Shown in pieces: positions 1 to 6,988 of a stretch of 35,253 bases of DNA. This DNA is from Rhodothermales bacterium (GTDB lineage Bacteria; Bacteroidota; Rhodothermia; Rhodothermales; JAHQVL01). The notes below the pieces were generated by a model, which had not been told where the DNA came from, ran no database searches, and saw only the letters and a program-made list of their open reading frames with translations. The stretch spans positions 1 to 35,253 of the forward strand of contig JAWXAX010000145.1 in NCBI GenBank assembly GCA_034439735.1, given 5' to 3'. Each line of letters starts with the position of its first letter. Positions within the stretch are counted from its first letter, which is position 1. A program made the translations under genes and the position numbers.

Positions 1-618
1 CTGCTGGCTTCGGGCCTCGGCATCGAGGCGTATATCGAAAACGACGTCAACGCCGCCGCGCTGGCCGAGTACTTCTACGGCGTGGGCGCCGGCGCCCACT
101 CGTTGGCGTATCTGACGGTCAGCACCGGTGTCGCCGCCGGGTTTGTGGTGCAGGGGCAGGTGCTCCGGGGCTTCCGGCATTCGGCGGGTGAGATGGGGTT
201 TTTTGTCCCCGACCCCGCACATCTGGATGGAGACTGGCGGCCGAACGGCTGCCTGGAACTGACGGCGGCCGGCGTGGGCCTCGCAAAATATTGGGCGCTT
301 CACACGGGCAATACGGACGCGACGGCCATTGATGTGTTCGCGGCGGCGCGTGAACGGAATGAACACGCCGGCTGGCTCGTACAGCGTGCGGCGGACTACC
401 TGGCGCAGACGGCCATCGCGATAGCCGCGGTGCTTAATCCGGAGGTACTCGTGCTGGGCGGTAGCATCGCCCAGCACGAGCCACTGGTACAACAACGCAT
501 CGAACGGCAGGTGGCGCGGGCCTTACCGTTTGCTCCGCGCATCGTCGGCTCTTCGTTCGAAGGCAATGCGCCGATGGTCGGCGCACTGGCGATCGCCGCA
601 CGCGCCACGGCGCGTTGA
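1..618 (+). CDS. ROK-family protein (sugar kinase or ROK regulator), 5'-truncated
   Basis: The frame is open from base 1, so the N-terminus lies outside the window; about 205 residues are visible. Near the start is IENDVNAAALAEY, the ROK motif whose Asp (visible residue 15) is the catalytic base in ROK glucokinases. It is followed by YLTVSTGVAAGFVV, which matches the phosphate-binding TxGTGxGxG strand, and by GFRHSAGEMGF. ROK proteins phosphorylate hexoses or N-acetyl-hexosamines, or act as sugar-responsive regulators. The usual zinc-binding His and CxCGxxGC cluster after the GE motif is not seen: the region reads GEMGFFVPDP and then NGCLE, keeping one Cys. The C-terminus (LNPEVLVLGGSIAQHEPLV) matches the family. 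Kinase versus regulator cannot be decided without the missing N-terminus. Confidence 0.85.
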   Translation: MLASGLGIEAYIENDVNAAALAEYFYGVGAGAHSLAYLTVSTGVAAGFVVQGQVLRGFRHSAGEMGFFVPDPAHLDGDWRPNGCLELTAAGVGLAKYWALHTGNTDATAIDVFAAARERNEHAGWLVQRAADYLAQTAIAIAAVLNPEVLVLGGSIAQHEPLVQQRIERQVARALPFAPRIVGSSFEGNAPMVGALAIAARATAR

Positions 619-624
619 GCGGGA

Positions 625-969
625 TTATTCCTTGTAGCTGTCGTTCTTCAGGAGGTAAATCCGGACCGTCTTCGGCTTACCGTTTGCGTCGCGATCCACA
701 ATTTTGAACTTGGCCTGCAGCGGCCGATTGGGCGCTTTACGGCTAACAAGCAGATCCATCTTTTTGAGCTTGCCCAGCAGGCCCGTGCGCTGCGGGATGG
801 ACAACTCCACGAAGATCGTCTTGTCGTCCAGTTTCATCGCCTTCTCAATGATCTCGTCGTACAGCGGATTCTTCCGTCCGGGCTTCTTCCCATTCGAGCC
901 CTTCAGGTCTTTCTCCATCGCTTCAATGGTAGTGGTGCTGATCTTCAGTTTCGGGGTTGCGGTTGCCAT
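625..969 (-). CDS. Small lysine-rich protein of unknown function
   Basis: 114 residues starting at ATG (MATATPKLKI). I do not recognise the family. The protein is rich in Lys and strongly basic overall, has no Cys, signal peptide or membrane segment, and has a predicted-helical middle (YDEIIEKAMKL) followed by alternating strand-like stretches (TIFVELSIPQRTGLL, AKFKIVDRD, KTVRIYLLKN). This would suit a small nucleic-acid-binding or winged-helix-like fold, but that is a guess. It is convergent with the ROK gene, with only 6 bases between the stop codons. A plus-strand frame at 704-1060 overlaps it; the minus frame is preferred because its residue composition is protein-like and its stop sits tightly against the neighbouring gene. 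Confidence 0.6.
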   Translation of the reverse strand: MATATPKLKISTTTIEAMEKDLKGSNGKKPGRKNPLYDEIIEKAMKLDDKTIFVELSIPQRTGLLGKLKKMDLLVSRKAPNRPLQAKFKIVDRDANGKPKTVRIYLLKNDSYKE

Positions 970-1699
970 GATAACTATGCGAGGTTATGTGAATGTGACT
1001 GATGGTAAAATAGTTCTTTATATGTTGAAATGTAAATACTCTGCCTTGATGACTGGTTAGACCATGGTGAGATAATCGGGTTCGTCACATCATTGATTTG
1101 TCAGTTTAAAGGATACAAACGAATGGTAAATCCGAGGAGGACCTGGCCTGTGATAGGTGGCATGGTCTTCCCCGTGTGATGGGTAACGTCCGACGGTCAA
1201 CCGATCTCAATCATGCCCGACGCGGTAAGCTCGTTATCAAACGAAATAGATGAAAATAAAGCGCTTTACAGTGCAGGCCGCCGGCGAGAAAAAGATGAAC
1301 GTTCACTTGATCCATATACGCAAACTGGTGACGAACCACTCGTTACAGACGCGGTCGAGTATACCTATGGCAAGCGTTGTTTTGCATGACGACGCCAACC
1401 TGTTTCTGTAATTTCAAGGTTCGCCAATACATACATCTTGGCAGTAAATTCTTGATGCGATTCATGCAAATAGTAGGCTATTCGAGTGGTGAGAGGAGGT
1501 AGTGATCAGTGAGAGGGTTCGTATTTCGTCGCGTGTTCCAGTAAACGTGTGGCCAAGACGGGGCCACACATTACGCCAAAAACCCTGGCCGGAATGACCG
1601 AATGGTTGAGCCGGACCCAACAGGCCGTACGTATTCTGGTCAGATAAGGGGAAAACGGCCTATATCCCATTACCCGGTATCCCTTAATCCAGCCTTCGC
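970..1699. other. Non-coding stretch upstream of the polysaccharide genes
   Basis: About 730 bases with no convincing coding frame. The first part is visibly richer in A+T than the surrounding genes. No tRNA, rRNA or riboswitch was recognised. It separates the divergent small basic protein (-) from the O-antigen ligase operon (+), so promoters for both probably lie here, but I could not identify a specific promoter. The one clear structure is the hairpin at 1547-1569. Confidence 0.5.
1547..1569 (+). repeat. Perfect 8-bp inverted repeat (hairpin) before the O-antigen ligase gene
   Basis: Arms GTGTGGCC (1547-1554) and GGCCACAC (1562-1569) enclose the 7-base loop AAGACGG. No run of T follows, so it is not a typical intrinsic terminator. 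It lies 130 bases before the ligase start and could be an operator or a 5'-leader stem-loop; function is unknown. Confidence 0.4.
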
Positions 1700-3061
1700 G
1701 TGTCCTTCAACGCTTACCAACCATTGGATCACGAGATCGCCATACCATTCCGCGGAGTATCCGTTCGCCGCGAGCAGGTACTGGACCTGATGGCTCGGTC
1801 GGGCTTCTTCGTTTACCTGGTTTTTATCTTTTTCGGGACGGAGCGGCCGTTCGACGTTTCGCTGCAGGATCAGGTCGTGCCGACCTCCAATATCCTCAAT
1901 CAATCCCTGTCGCTTCTTTTTTTGCTTTCATTTATTTCCCTGTGGGGTAAACTTCGGCAGGTAGTCGATGTCGTGGGGCAGGAGAAATTTCTGGCGCTGT
2001 TCCTGGGCTGGGTCGTGGTGAGTATGGCGTGGTCGGATTACCCGGTGGTCACCCTCAAGCGGTCGGTGGCGGTGCTTGGTGAATCAATCATATGCCTTGC
2101 GTTTCTACTGCGCGCGCGGTGGTCGAGCGACGCGTTGCGGTATTTATGGATCGTCGCCGGCGTCTATATCGTGCTCACCGTCGCGTCGGTAATCATCTAT
2201 CCCCAGGGAGCGATCCAGTGGGAATTTCCGGCCTGGAGCGGCCTGGCGCCCACGAAGAACAACCTCGGGCAGATCTCCCTGTTTAGTATTGTCATCTTGA
2301 TGTCGGTTGTGGCCTATAACAGAGGCCGAATACAGAACGCGTTGCATTATGTGTTGCTCGTATTATCGATCGTCGCTCTGGTAGGAGCACGGAGCACCAC
2401 GTCCTTCCTGGTATGCGCTTTTTTGCTGATTGTCGGGTTGCTCGTACGGCTCGGGGCGCTCAGCGGCAGCCGTAAGGTAGCGGTTGTGTATACGACCATT
2501 GTGACGGTGACAGGCGTAACGCTGGCACTATTTGTATTTATCTTTACGCCGGATTTCCTGGCAGCCCTATTCGGGGTTTTTGGGAAAGATATGACGTTCA
2601 CGGGGCGGGTGGATTTGTGGGAAGCCGTCCTGGCCATGACCCTGGATCGGATGTGGCAGGGGTGGGGATTCGGCGCCTTCTGGGTGATGGACGGCCCGCA
2701 TCTGACGCGGCTGTTTCAGCAATTTATCTGGATACCGAATCAGGCTCATCAGGGTTATCTGGATGTATACAATCAGACCGGCCTCATCGGGTTTGTATTA
2801 TTGTTGGGGATGATCGCCGGCTATTTTCGAGGCGTGGCGCGTGTGCGCACACGCCAGGTCTGGTTCTGGCTTGTGATCGCCATTCTCGTGTTTAATCTAC
2901 AAGAATCGCTCTTCTTCAGGCCGAGGCATATCGGCCACTTTCTCTTCCTGTTTTCCTATCTGGCTCTCCATACGGATGCCCTCCGCGAGGGCGGTCTAAA
3001 GACGCCTCGCGCCGGCCCCGCGTATCCGCACCACGAGGCGCCGCCACCCGTTGAATCGTAA
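1700..3061 (+). CDS. O-antigen ligase / Wzy-like polymerase family membrane protein
   Basis: 453 residues from GTG at 1700; an internal ATG at 1790 (MARSGFFV) is a possible alternative start, and neither has a clear ribosome-binding site. The chain alternates many hydrophobic segments (FFVYLVFIFF, LLFLLSFISL, FLVCAFLLIVGLLV, VTGVTLALFVFIF) with polar loops. Family marks are WSDYPVVTLKRS in the N-terminal third, APTKNNLGQ in the middle, and the large periplasmic loop ending in NQAHQGYLDVYNQTGLIGF, which matches the Wzy_C signature (HNxYLxxxxxxGxxG). Such proteins polymerise undecaprenyl-linked repeat units or ligate glycans at the outer face of the inner membrane. It is first in a four-gene plus-strand run with two glycosyltransferases and a flippase, so polymerase of this locus (Wzy role) is the likely job. 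Ligase versus polymerase cannot be told from sequence. Confidence 0.85.
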   Translation: MSFNAYQPLDHEIAIPFRGVSVRREQVLDLMARSGFFVYLVFIFFGTERPFDVSLQDQVVPTSNILNQSLSLLFLLSFISLWGKLRQVVDVVGQEKFLALFLGWVVVSMAWSDYPVVTLKRSVAVLGESIICLAFLLRARWSSDALRYLWIVAGVYIVLTVASVIIYPQGAIQWEFPAWSGLAPTKNNLGQISLFSIVILMSVVAYNRGRIQNALHYVLLVLSIVALVGARSTTSFLVCAFLLIVGLLVRLGALSGSRKVAVVYTTIVTVTGVTLALFVFIFTPDFLAALFGVFGKDMTFTGRVDLWEAVLAMTLDRMWQGWGFGAFWVMDGPHLTRLFQQFIWIPNQAHQGYLDVYNQTGLIGFVLLLGMIAGYFRGVARVRTRQVWFWLVIAILVFNLQESLFFRPRHIGHFLFLFSYLALHTDALREGGLKTPRAGPAYPHHEAPPPVES

Positions 3062-3106
3062 GGGCCCACATCCTTCGTTCATCGTACATCGCTACCTCCA
3101 GACACC

Positions 3107-4012
3107 ATGTCGTACGTACTGGTAACGCCGGCCCGCAATGAAGCCGCCTACATTGAAAAAACGCTCACATCCGTCGTCAACCAGACGGTTCTCCCCGCCC
3201 GATGGGTCATCGTGAGCGATGGCTCGACCGATGCCACGGACGCCATCGTTTCCTCCTTTGCCGCGCGTTACCCGTTTATCACGCTGTTGCGCCGAGAAGC
3301 CGACAAGGAGCGCAACTTCGGTTCGAAGGTGCTTGCGTTTCGCGCCGGCTACGAACAGGCCCGCGAGGCCCCGCACGATTTTGTGGGCAATCTGGACGCG
3401 GACATCGAGTTGCCGGCAGATTATTACGAGCAGATGCTCTTCCGCTTCGCGCGCAACCCGCGCCTCGGGCTGGCCGGTGGCATCCGCTTCGACTTCTGCG
3501 ATGGGGCCTTTGTACTGGTCGACTGCGCCCGCAACAGCGTCGGAGGGCCCTACCAGTTTTTCCGGCGGTCCTGTTACGACGCCATCGGAGGCTACACGCC
3601 GCTGCCACGTGGCGGGATCGATGCCGTCGCCGAGATCATGGCCCGGCAACACGGGTGGACCGTTCGCTCGTTCCCCGAAGTCAAAGCGCACCACTACCGA
3701 TGCACCGGCACGGCGAAAGGGAATGTGTTTCAGGCGGCCTACCGGTCCGGTATGAAGGAGTATGTGCTCGGCTACGACCCCTTTTTCGAGCTATTCCGGT
3801 GTGCCGGCCAGGCGCGGAGCCTGCGCGGCGTCGGGCTCGGGGTGTGCCAGGCCGCCGGCTACGCGCGCGCCGCGGCCGGGCGGTTCGAACGACCGCTACC
3901 CACCGCTTTTGTCGACTACCTGCGCTCCGAACAGCGTGCCCGGCTCAGGCACGTGCTCACGCTGCGGGCCGATCCTGCCTCGCGGGAGCAGGAAGCCTCG
4001 ATGCCTTCGTGA
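3107..4012 (+). CDS. Glycosyltransferase family 2 (GT-A fold)
   Basis: 301 residues from ATG (MSYVLVTPARNEAAYI), 45 bases after the ligase-like gene. The N-terminus is a classic GT2 start: VTPARNEAAYIEKTLTSV, then VIVSDGSTDAT (nucleotide-binding strand) and GNLDADIELP, containing the metal-binding DxD at about residue 100. GGPYQFFRRSCYDAIGGY in the second half matches the acceptor-side region. No membrane segments are obvious, so it should act at the cytoplasmic face on the lipid-linked repeat unit. Donor and acceptor cannot be predicted. It lies between the polymerase-like and flippase genes, consistent with repeat-unit assembly. Confidence 0.88.
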   Translation: MSYVLVTPARNEAAYIEKTLTSVVNQTVLPARWVIVSDGSTDATDAIVSSFAARYPFITLLRREADKERNFGSKVLAFRAGYEQAREAPHDFVGNLDADIELPADYYEQMLFRFARNPRLGLAGGIRFDFCDGAFVLVDCARNSVGGPYQFFRRSCYDAIGGYTPLPRGGIDAVAEIMARQHGWTVRSFPEVKAHHYRCTGTAKGNVFQAAYRSGMKEYVLGYDPFFELFRCAGQARSLRGVGLGVCQAAGYARAAAGRFERPLPTAFVDYLRSEQRARLRHVLTLRADPASREQEASMPS

Positions 4013-4036
4013 GACACGATATGTGCGACAAGGACG

Positions 4037-4058
4037 GGGACGCGAGGTTTCGTGTCCC
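4037..4058 (+). repeat. 9-bp stem-loop between the GT2 and flippase genes
   Basis: Bases 4037-4045 (GGGACGCGA) pair with 4050-4058 (TCGTGTCCC) with one G-T pair, leaving the loop GGTT. It starts 25 bases after the GT2 stop and ends 36 bases before the flippase ATG. No T-run follows, so an mRNA-processing or attenuation element is as likely as a weak terminator. Confidence 0.35.
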
Positions 4059-4094
4059 TACGTGGCGTCTCTTGCCAAGTACCTGAGTTCATGA

Positions 4095-5579
4095 ATGGAT
4101 AAACAATTTCTATCGCGGTTTCTACGGGGTTCGGCTTCGACGTCTTCCGGGACGCTCGCGACGATTCTCTTTCACTTCGTCAGCATCATGGTGCTGGCGC
4201 GGTACATGCCGCAGGAGGCGTTCGGCGTCTACTCGCTCATCATCATCCTCAGCCACGGTCTCCAGATCCTGAGCGGCCTGGGGCTCAACCTGACCATGGT
4301 GAGGTTCATGGCCGGCGAGATCGAGGCGGATAAGCGCCAGGTCTTCAGCGCCATCTTTTTCCTTCGTTGCGGGCAACTCGCGATCGTGACGGCGCTCGTC
4401 GCCTGGCTTGGCGATCGGTACCTGCCGCTCCTGTTCGATGCCGACCTGGGCCCGCATCTGGCCTTCGTGCCGGCGATCTTCATCCTGGCCAGCCTCCGCG
4501 AACTGCTTTTTCATTACATGCAGGCCGAGCGTCGTTTCGGGCCGTACGCCGCCGTGCAGGTGGTGTCGTCGGCCGTGCGGCTGGCGAGCATCGGGGTATT
4601 TTTGTGGATGGACTGGCTGGTGATCGACTATCTGCTCTGGATCGAGATCATCACCTACGGGCTCTCGACCCTCCATCTGCTGGCCTGGGTGCCGATGCGG
4701 TCCCTGTTGACCGTGCCGCGCGACCGCGCGGTGTTTCGATCGATCTTGGGGTTCGGGACGCCGCTCTATTTCAACGACATCCTCACATACGCTTACAACC
4801 GGACGAGCGTGTTGCTCATCGCCGGCCTGCTCACGCCTGTCAGCGTGGCGCTATACGAGGTGGCGTCGAAGGTGCCCGAGGGCTTTGGCCGGCTGTTTAA
4901 TTCGCTGATCGTGGTCTACTTCCCGAGCATGTCCGAATTGCTTCGCGAAGGCAAGACCCGGATGGCCGAGCAGTTCATGAACCGGGCGCTCGCGATCGTC
5001 TCCGCCGGCCTGACGATGGCGTCGGCCGTGACGTATGTCTTTCGGGAGGAGATCGTCATCCTGCTTTTTTCCGAGCAATACCTGGGCGCGGCGCTCGTGT
5101 TTGCGTTGCTGATGATCAACTTCAGCCTCAACACGGTGTCTCGCCTGATGGGGTATACGATCGTTGCCGCCGGCCACGCGTCGGTGCCGGTGCGGGTGAA
5201 TCTGGTGTCGAGCGTGCTGAATGTCGTCGGTTGCCTGTACTTCCTGCCGAAATTCGGGGAGCTGGGGGCCGTGTACGCGTTATTCGCGATGAGCATCGCG
5301 TCGCAGGTCATGAATCACTGGTACCTGACCAGAGTCGGCATTCATGCGACCATCCTGCCCTATCTGAAGCCCATCCTCATCCTGGCCGCGTTGATCGGTT
5401 TGTATGAGCTGGCCGGCGGGGACCATCTGGCGCTGCGCCTCGTCCTCCTCCTGCTTTTCCCGGCGTTGTGCTGGTTGCTGATGCCTGAGGTGCGGAGCGC
5501 GGTGCGGTTTTTTGGCGGCCATGCGGCCACCGCGAAAGGTAAATTGAGCCGTGTGATGCGCGGCGCGGGGAGTGCCTGA
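4095..5579 (+). CDS. wzx: Oligosaccharide flippase (Wzx/MATE-like)
   Basis: 494 residues from ATG (MDKQFLSRFLRGSAS). Hydrophobic segments cover most of the length: TLATILFHFVSIMVLARY, YSLIIILSHGLQILSG, LAFVPAIFILASLREL, VNLVSSVLNVVGCLYF and LILAALIGLYELAGG, among others. This is the pattern of the 12-14 TM polysaccharide biosynthesis/Wzx family, which moves undecaprenyl-PP-linked repeat units across the inner membrane. The opening GSASTSSGTLATILFHFVS and the later YNRTSVLLIAGLL, an Arg-containing stretch between TM segments, are typical. Its stop overlaps the next start (TGATG), indicating translational coupling to the GT4 gene. An earlier ATG at 4091 is followed almost at once by a stop, so 4095 is the start. 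Confidence 0.87.
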   Translation: MDKQFLSRFLRGSASTSSGTLATILFHFVSIMVLARYMPQEAFGVYSLIIILSHGLQILSGLGLNLTMVRFMAGEIEADKRQVFSAIFFLRCGQLAIVTALVAWLGDRYLPLLFDADLGPHLAFVPAIFILASLRELLFHYMQAERRFGPYAAVQVVSSAVRLASIGVFLWMDWLVIDYLLWIEIITYGLSTLHLLAWVPMRSLLTVPRDRAVFRSILGFGTPLYFNDILTYAYNRTSVLLIAGLLTPVSVALYEVASKVPEGFGRLFNSLIVVYFPSMSELLREGKTRMAEQFMNRALAIVSAGLTMASAVTYVFREEIVILLFSEQYLGAALVFALLMINFSLNTVSRLMGYTIVAAGHASVPVRVNLVSSVLNVVGCLYFLPKFGELGAVYALFAMSIASQVMNHWYLTRVGIHATILPYLKPILILAALIGLYELAGGDHLALRLVLLLLFPALCWLLMPEVRSAVRFFGGHAATAKGKLSRVMRGAGSA

Positions 5580-6757
5580 TGCCTGAACACCGCGCGCCGA
5601 TCGTCGTCCTGGACGCCCTGGTCGATAACGACTACAGCCTGTGTCTGTGCAACGGCCTGGCGGCCGCCGGCGCCGACGTGCGCCTCATCACCGTCGAGGG
5701 GCGAACGGCGGAGCTGCCGATCACCTTCCCGATGTACGGCTGGTCGCCGGCGAAGGCCGGCGGGGGCTCGGCGGCCTCGAAGCTATGGCCCTACATCAGG
5801 TACTGGCTGCGTGTGCTGCGTCTCGGGCAACAGGTGAAGCGCGCCGGCGGCGTCCTGCATTTCCAGTTCTTCCGTCGCGAGCGCGTAGACAGCCTGTTCG
5901 TGGCGTTGCTGCGGTTACTGGGCGTGCCGCTCGTGCACACCGCGCACAACATCGTGCCCCACGAACACGGGGTGGTAGACCGGTGGCTGAAAGGGCTCGT
6001 GTACCGGAGCGTGCACCGGATTATTGTCCACTCGGACTACATCCGGCGCGTGTTGTTGGAGCAGTTCGGGGTTGAGCAGGAAAAGGTGCACGTCGTCCCG
6101 CACGGGAATTTCGACCATCACGTGCCCGCCACGACGCCGACCCGCGCCGACGCCGGCGCGACGCTGGGGCTGCCCGCGGATGCCATCGTCACTCTATTCT
6201 TCGGGTATATCCGTGCGTACAAAGGGTTGGACCTGTTGCTGGACGCCTTCGAGGCCGTCGCCGCAGCCGAGCCGAGGGCGTGGCTGGTCGTCGCCGGCCG
6301 GCCGCACACGGAGGCGGATGGTGTCCGTTATCGCGAGCAGATCGCTGCACATCCCGCGGCCGAGCGGATCGTCTTCCATGGGCGGTTTATCGCGAACGAC
6401 GAGGTGGCTACCTATTTTACCGCGGCGGATCTGGTGGCGTTGCCGTACCGGCACATCTACCACAGTGGGCTGGTCCACCTCGCGTTCTCGTTCGGAAAAG
6501 CGGTGCTCGCGACACGCGTCGGCGACTTTCCAGAGACCATCGAAGACGGGCGAACGGGGCTGCTGGTCGACGCCGGCTCGACGCCGCGGCTCGCGGAAGG
6601 CCTGCTGGCGGCGCTGGCGGATCCGAGCCGGCTGGCGGAAATGGGAGCCCTGGCCCAGGCGGAGAGCGCCACGACATATGGCTGGCCGGCGATCGGCGCG
6701 CGTACCTGCGCCGTCTACGCTTCGATGCTCAGCGGCCGAGTTCGGCGCGCGACGTGA
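5579..6757 (+). CDS. Glycosyltransferase, GT4-like (GT-B fold)
   Basis: 392 residues; the ATG overlaps the flippase stop by one base. N-terminal domain: VVLDALVDNDYSLCLCNGLAAAG, a Rossmann-type acceptor domain with LVHTAHNIVPHEHG. C-terminal domain: VTLFFGYIRAYKGLDLLLDAF (the GxxxxxKG donor-site strand), LVVAGRP, RIVFHGRFI, then VATYFTAADLVALPY and FGKAVLATRVGDFPE. This is the order expected for GT1/GT4-type retaining glycosyltransferases. The usual E-x7-E motif is not evident: the equivalent stretch reads YHSGLVHLAFSFG, so its chemistry could differ from standard GT4 enzymes. Its 3' end overlaps, on opposite strands, the out-of-frame tail of the thioesterase at 6729. Confidence 0.85.
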   Translation: MPEHRAPIVVLDALVDNDYSLCLCNGLAAAGADVRLITVEGRTAELPITFPMYGWSPAKAGGGSAASKLWPYIRYWLRVLRLGQQVKRAGGVLHFQFFRRERVDSLFVALLRLLGVPLVHTAHNIVPHEHGVVDRWLKGLVYRSVHRIIVHSDYIRRVLLEQFGVEQEKVHVVPHGNFDHHVPATTPTRADAGATLGLPADAIVTLFFGYIRAYKGLDLLLDAFEAVAAAEPRAWLVVAGRPHTEADGVRYREQIAAHPAAERIVFHGRFIANDEVATYFTAADLVALPYRHIYHSGLVHLAFSFGKAVLATRVGDFPETIEDGRTGLLVDAGSTPRLAEGLLAALADPSRLAEMGALAQAESATTYGWPAIGARTCAVYASMLSGRVRRAT

Positions 6758-6988
6758 CGGCATGACGCCGCCGTTCCTGCTGCGTTTTGTGGATCTCGGC
6801 GCGGAGGATCTGGGCCACCTGTTTCACGAACGGCGGGATGAGCATGCCGGCCGGGTAGATCGGCATGATGTGCGTGTCTACTTCCCGCGCGATCGCATAC
6901 CACACCATCTCACTGGGCCGGTTGACGCTGTATTCCTTGCACGCCCGGAAGTGCATGAGGCGACCCGGGTAGGCGCGCTGGGGCGGTA
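6729..6988 (-). pseudogene. Out-of-frame C-terminus of the C-PCP-TE protein (apparent -1 base frameshift)
   Basis: A minus-strand frame ending at 6729 reads YPGRLMHFRACKEYSVNRP and, further on, PIYPAGMLIPPFVKQVAQIL. This resembles the end of a type I thioesterase (yPG-r-hFRA ... PG-h--ML--P-v---A--L). The main frame instead runs into arginine/serine-rich nonsense and stops at 6878. One extra C in the minus-strand C-run (GGGG on the plus strand, 6980-6983) would join EAYRP to QRAYPGR without a break. Either the gene is truly frameshifted or the read has a homopolymer error. The full product would be about 911 residues, and its end would overlap the convergent GT4 gene by 29 bases. Confidence 0.7.
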
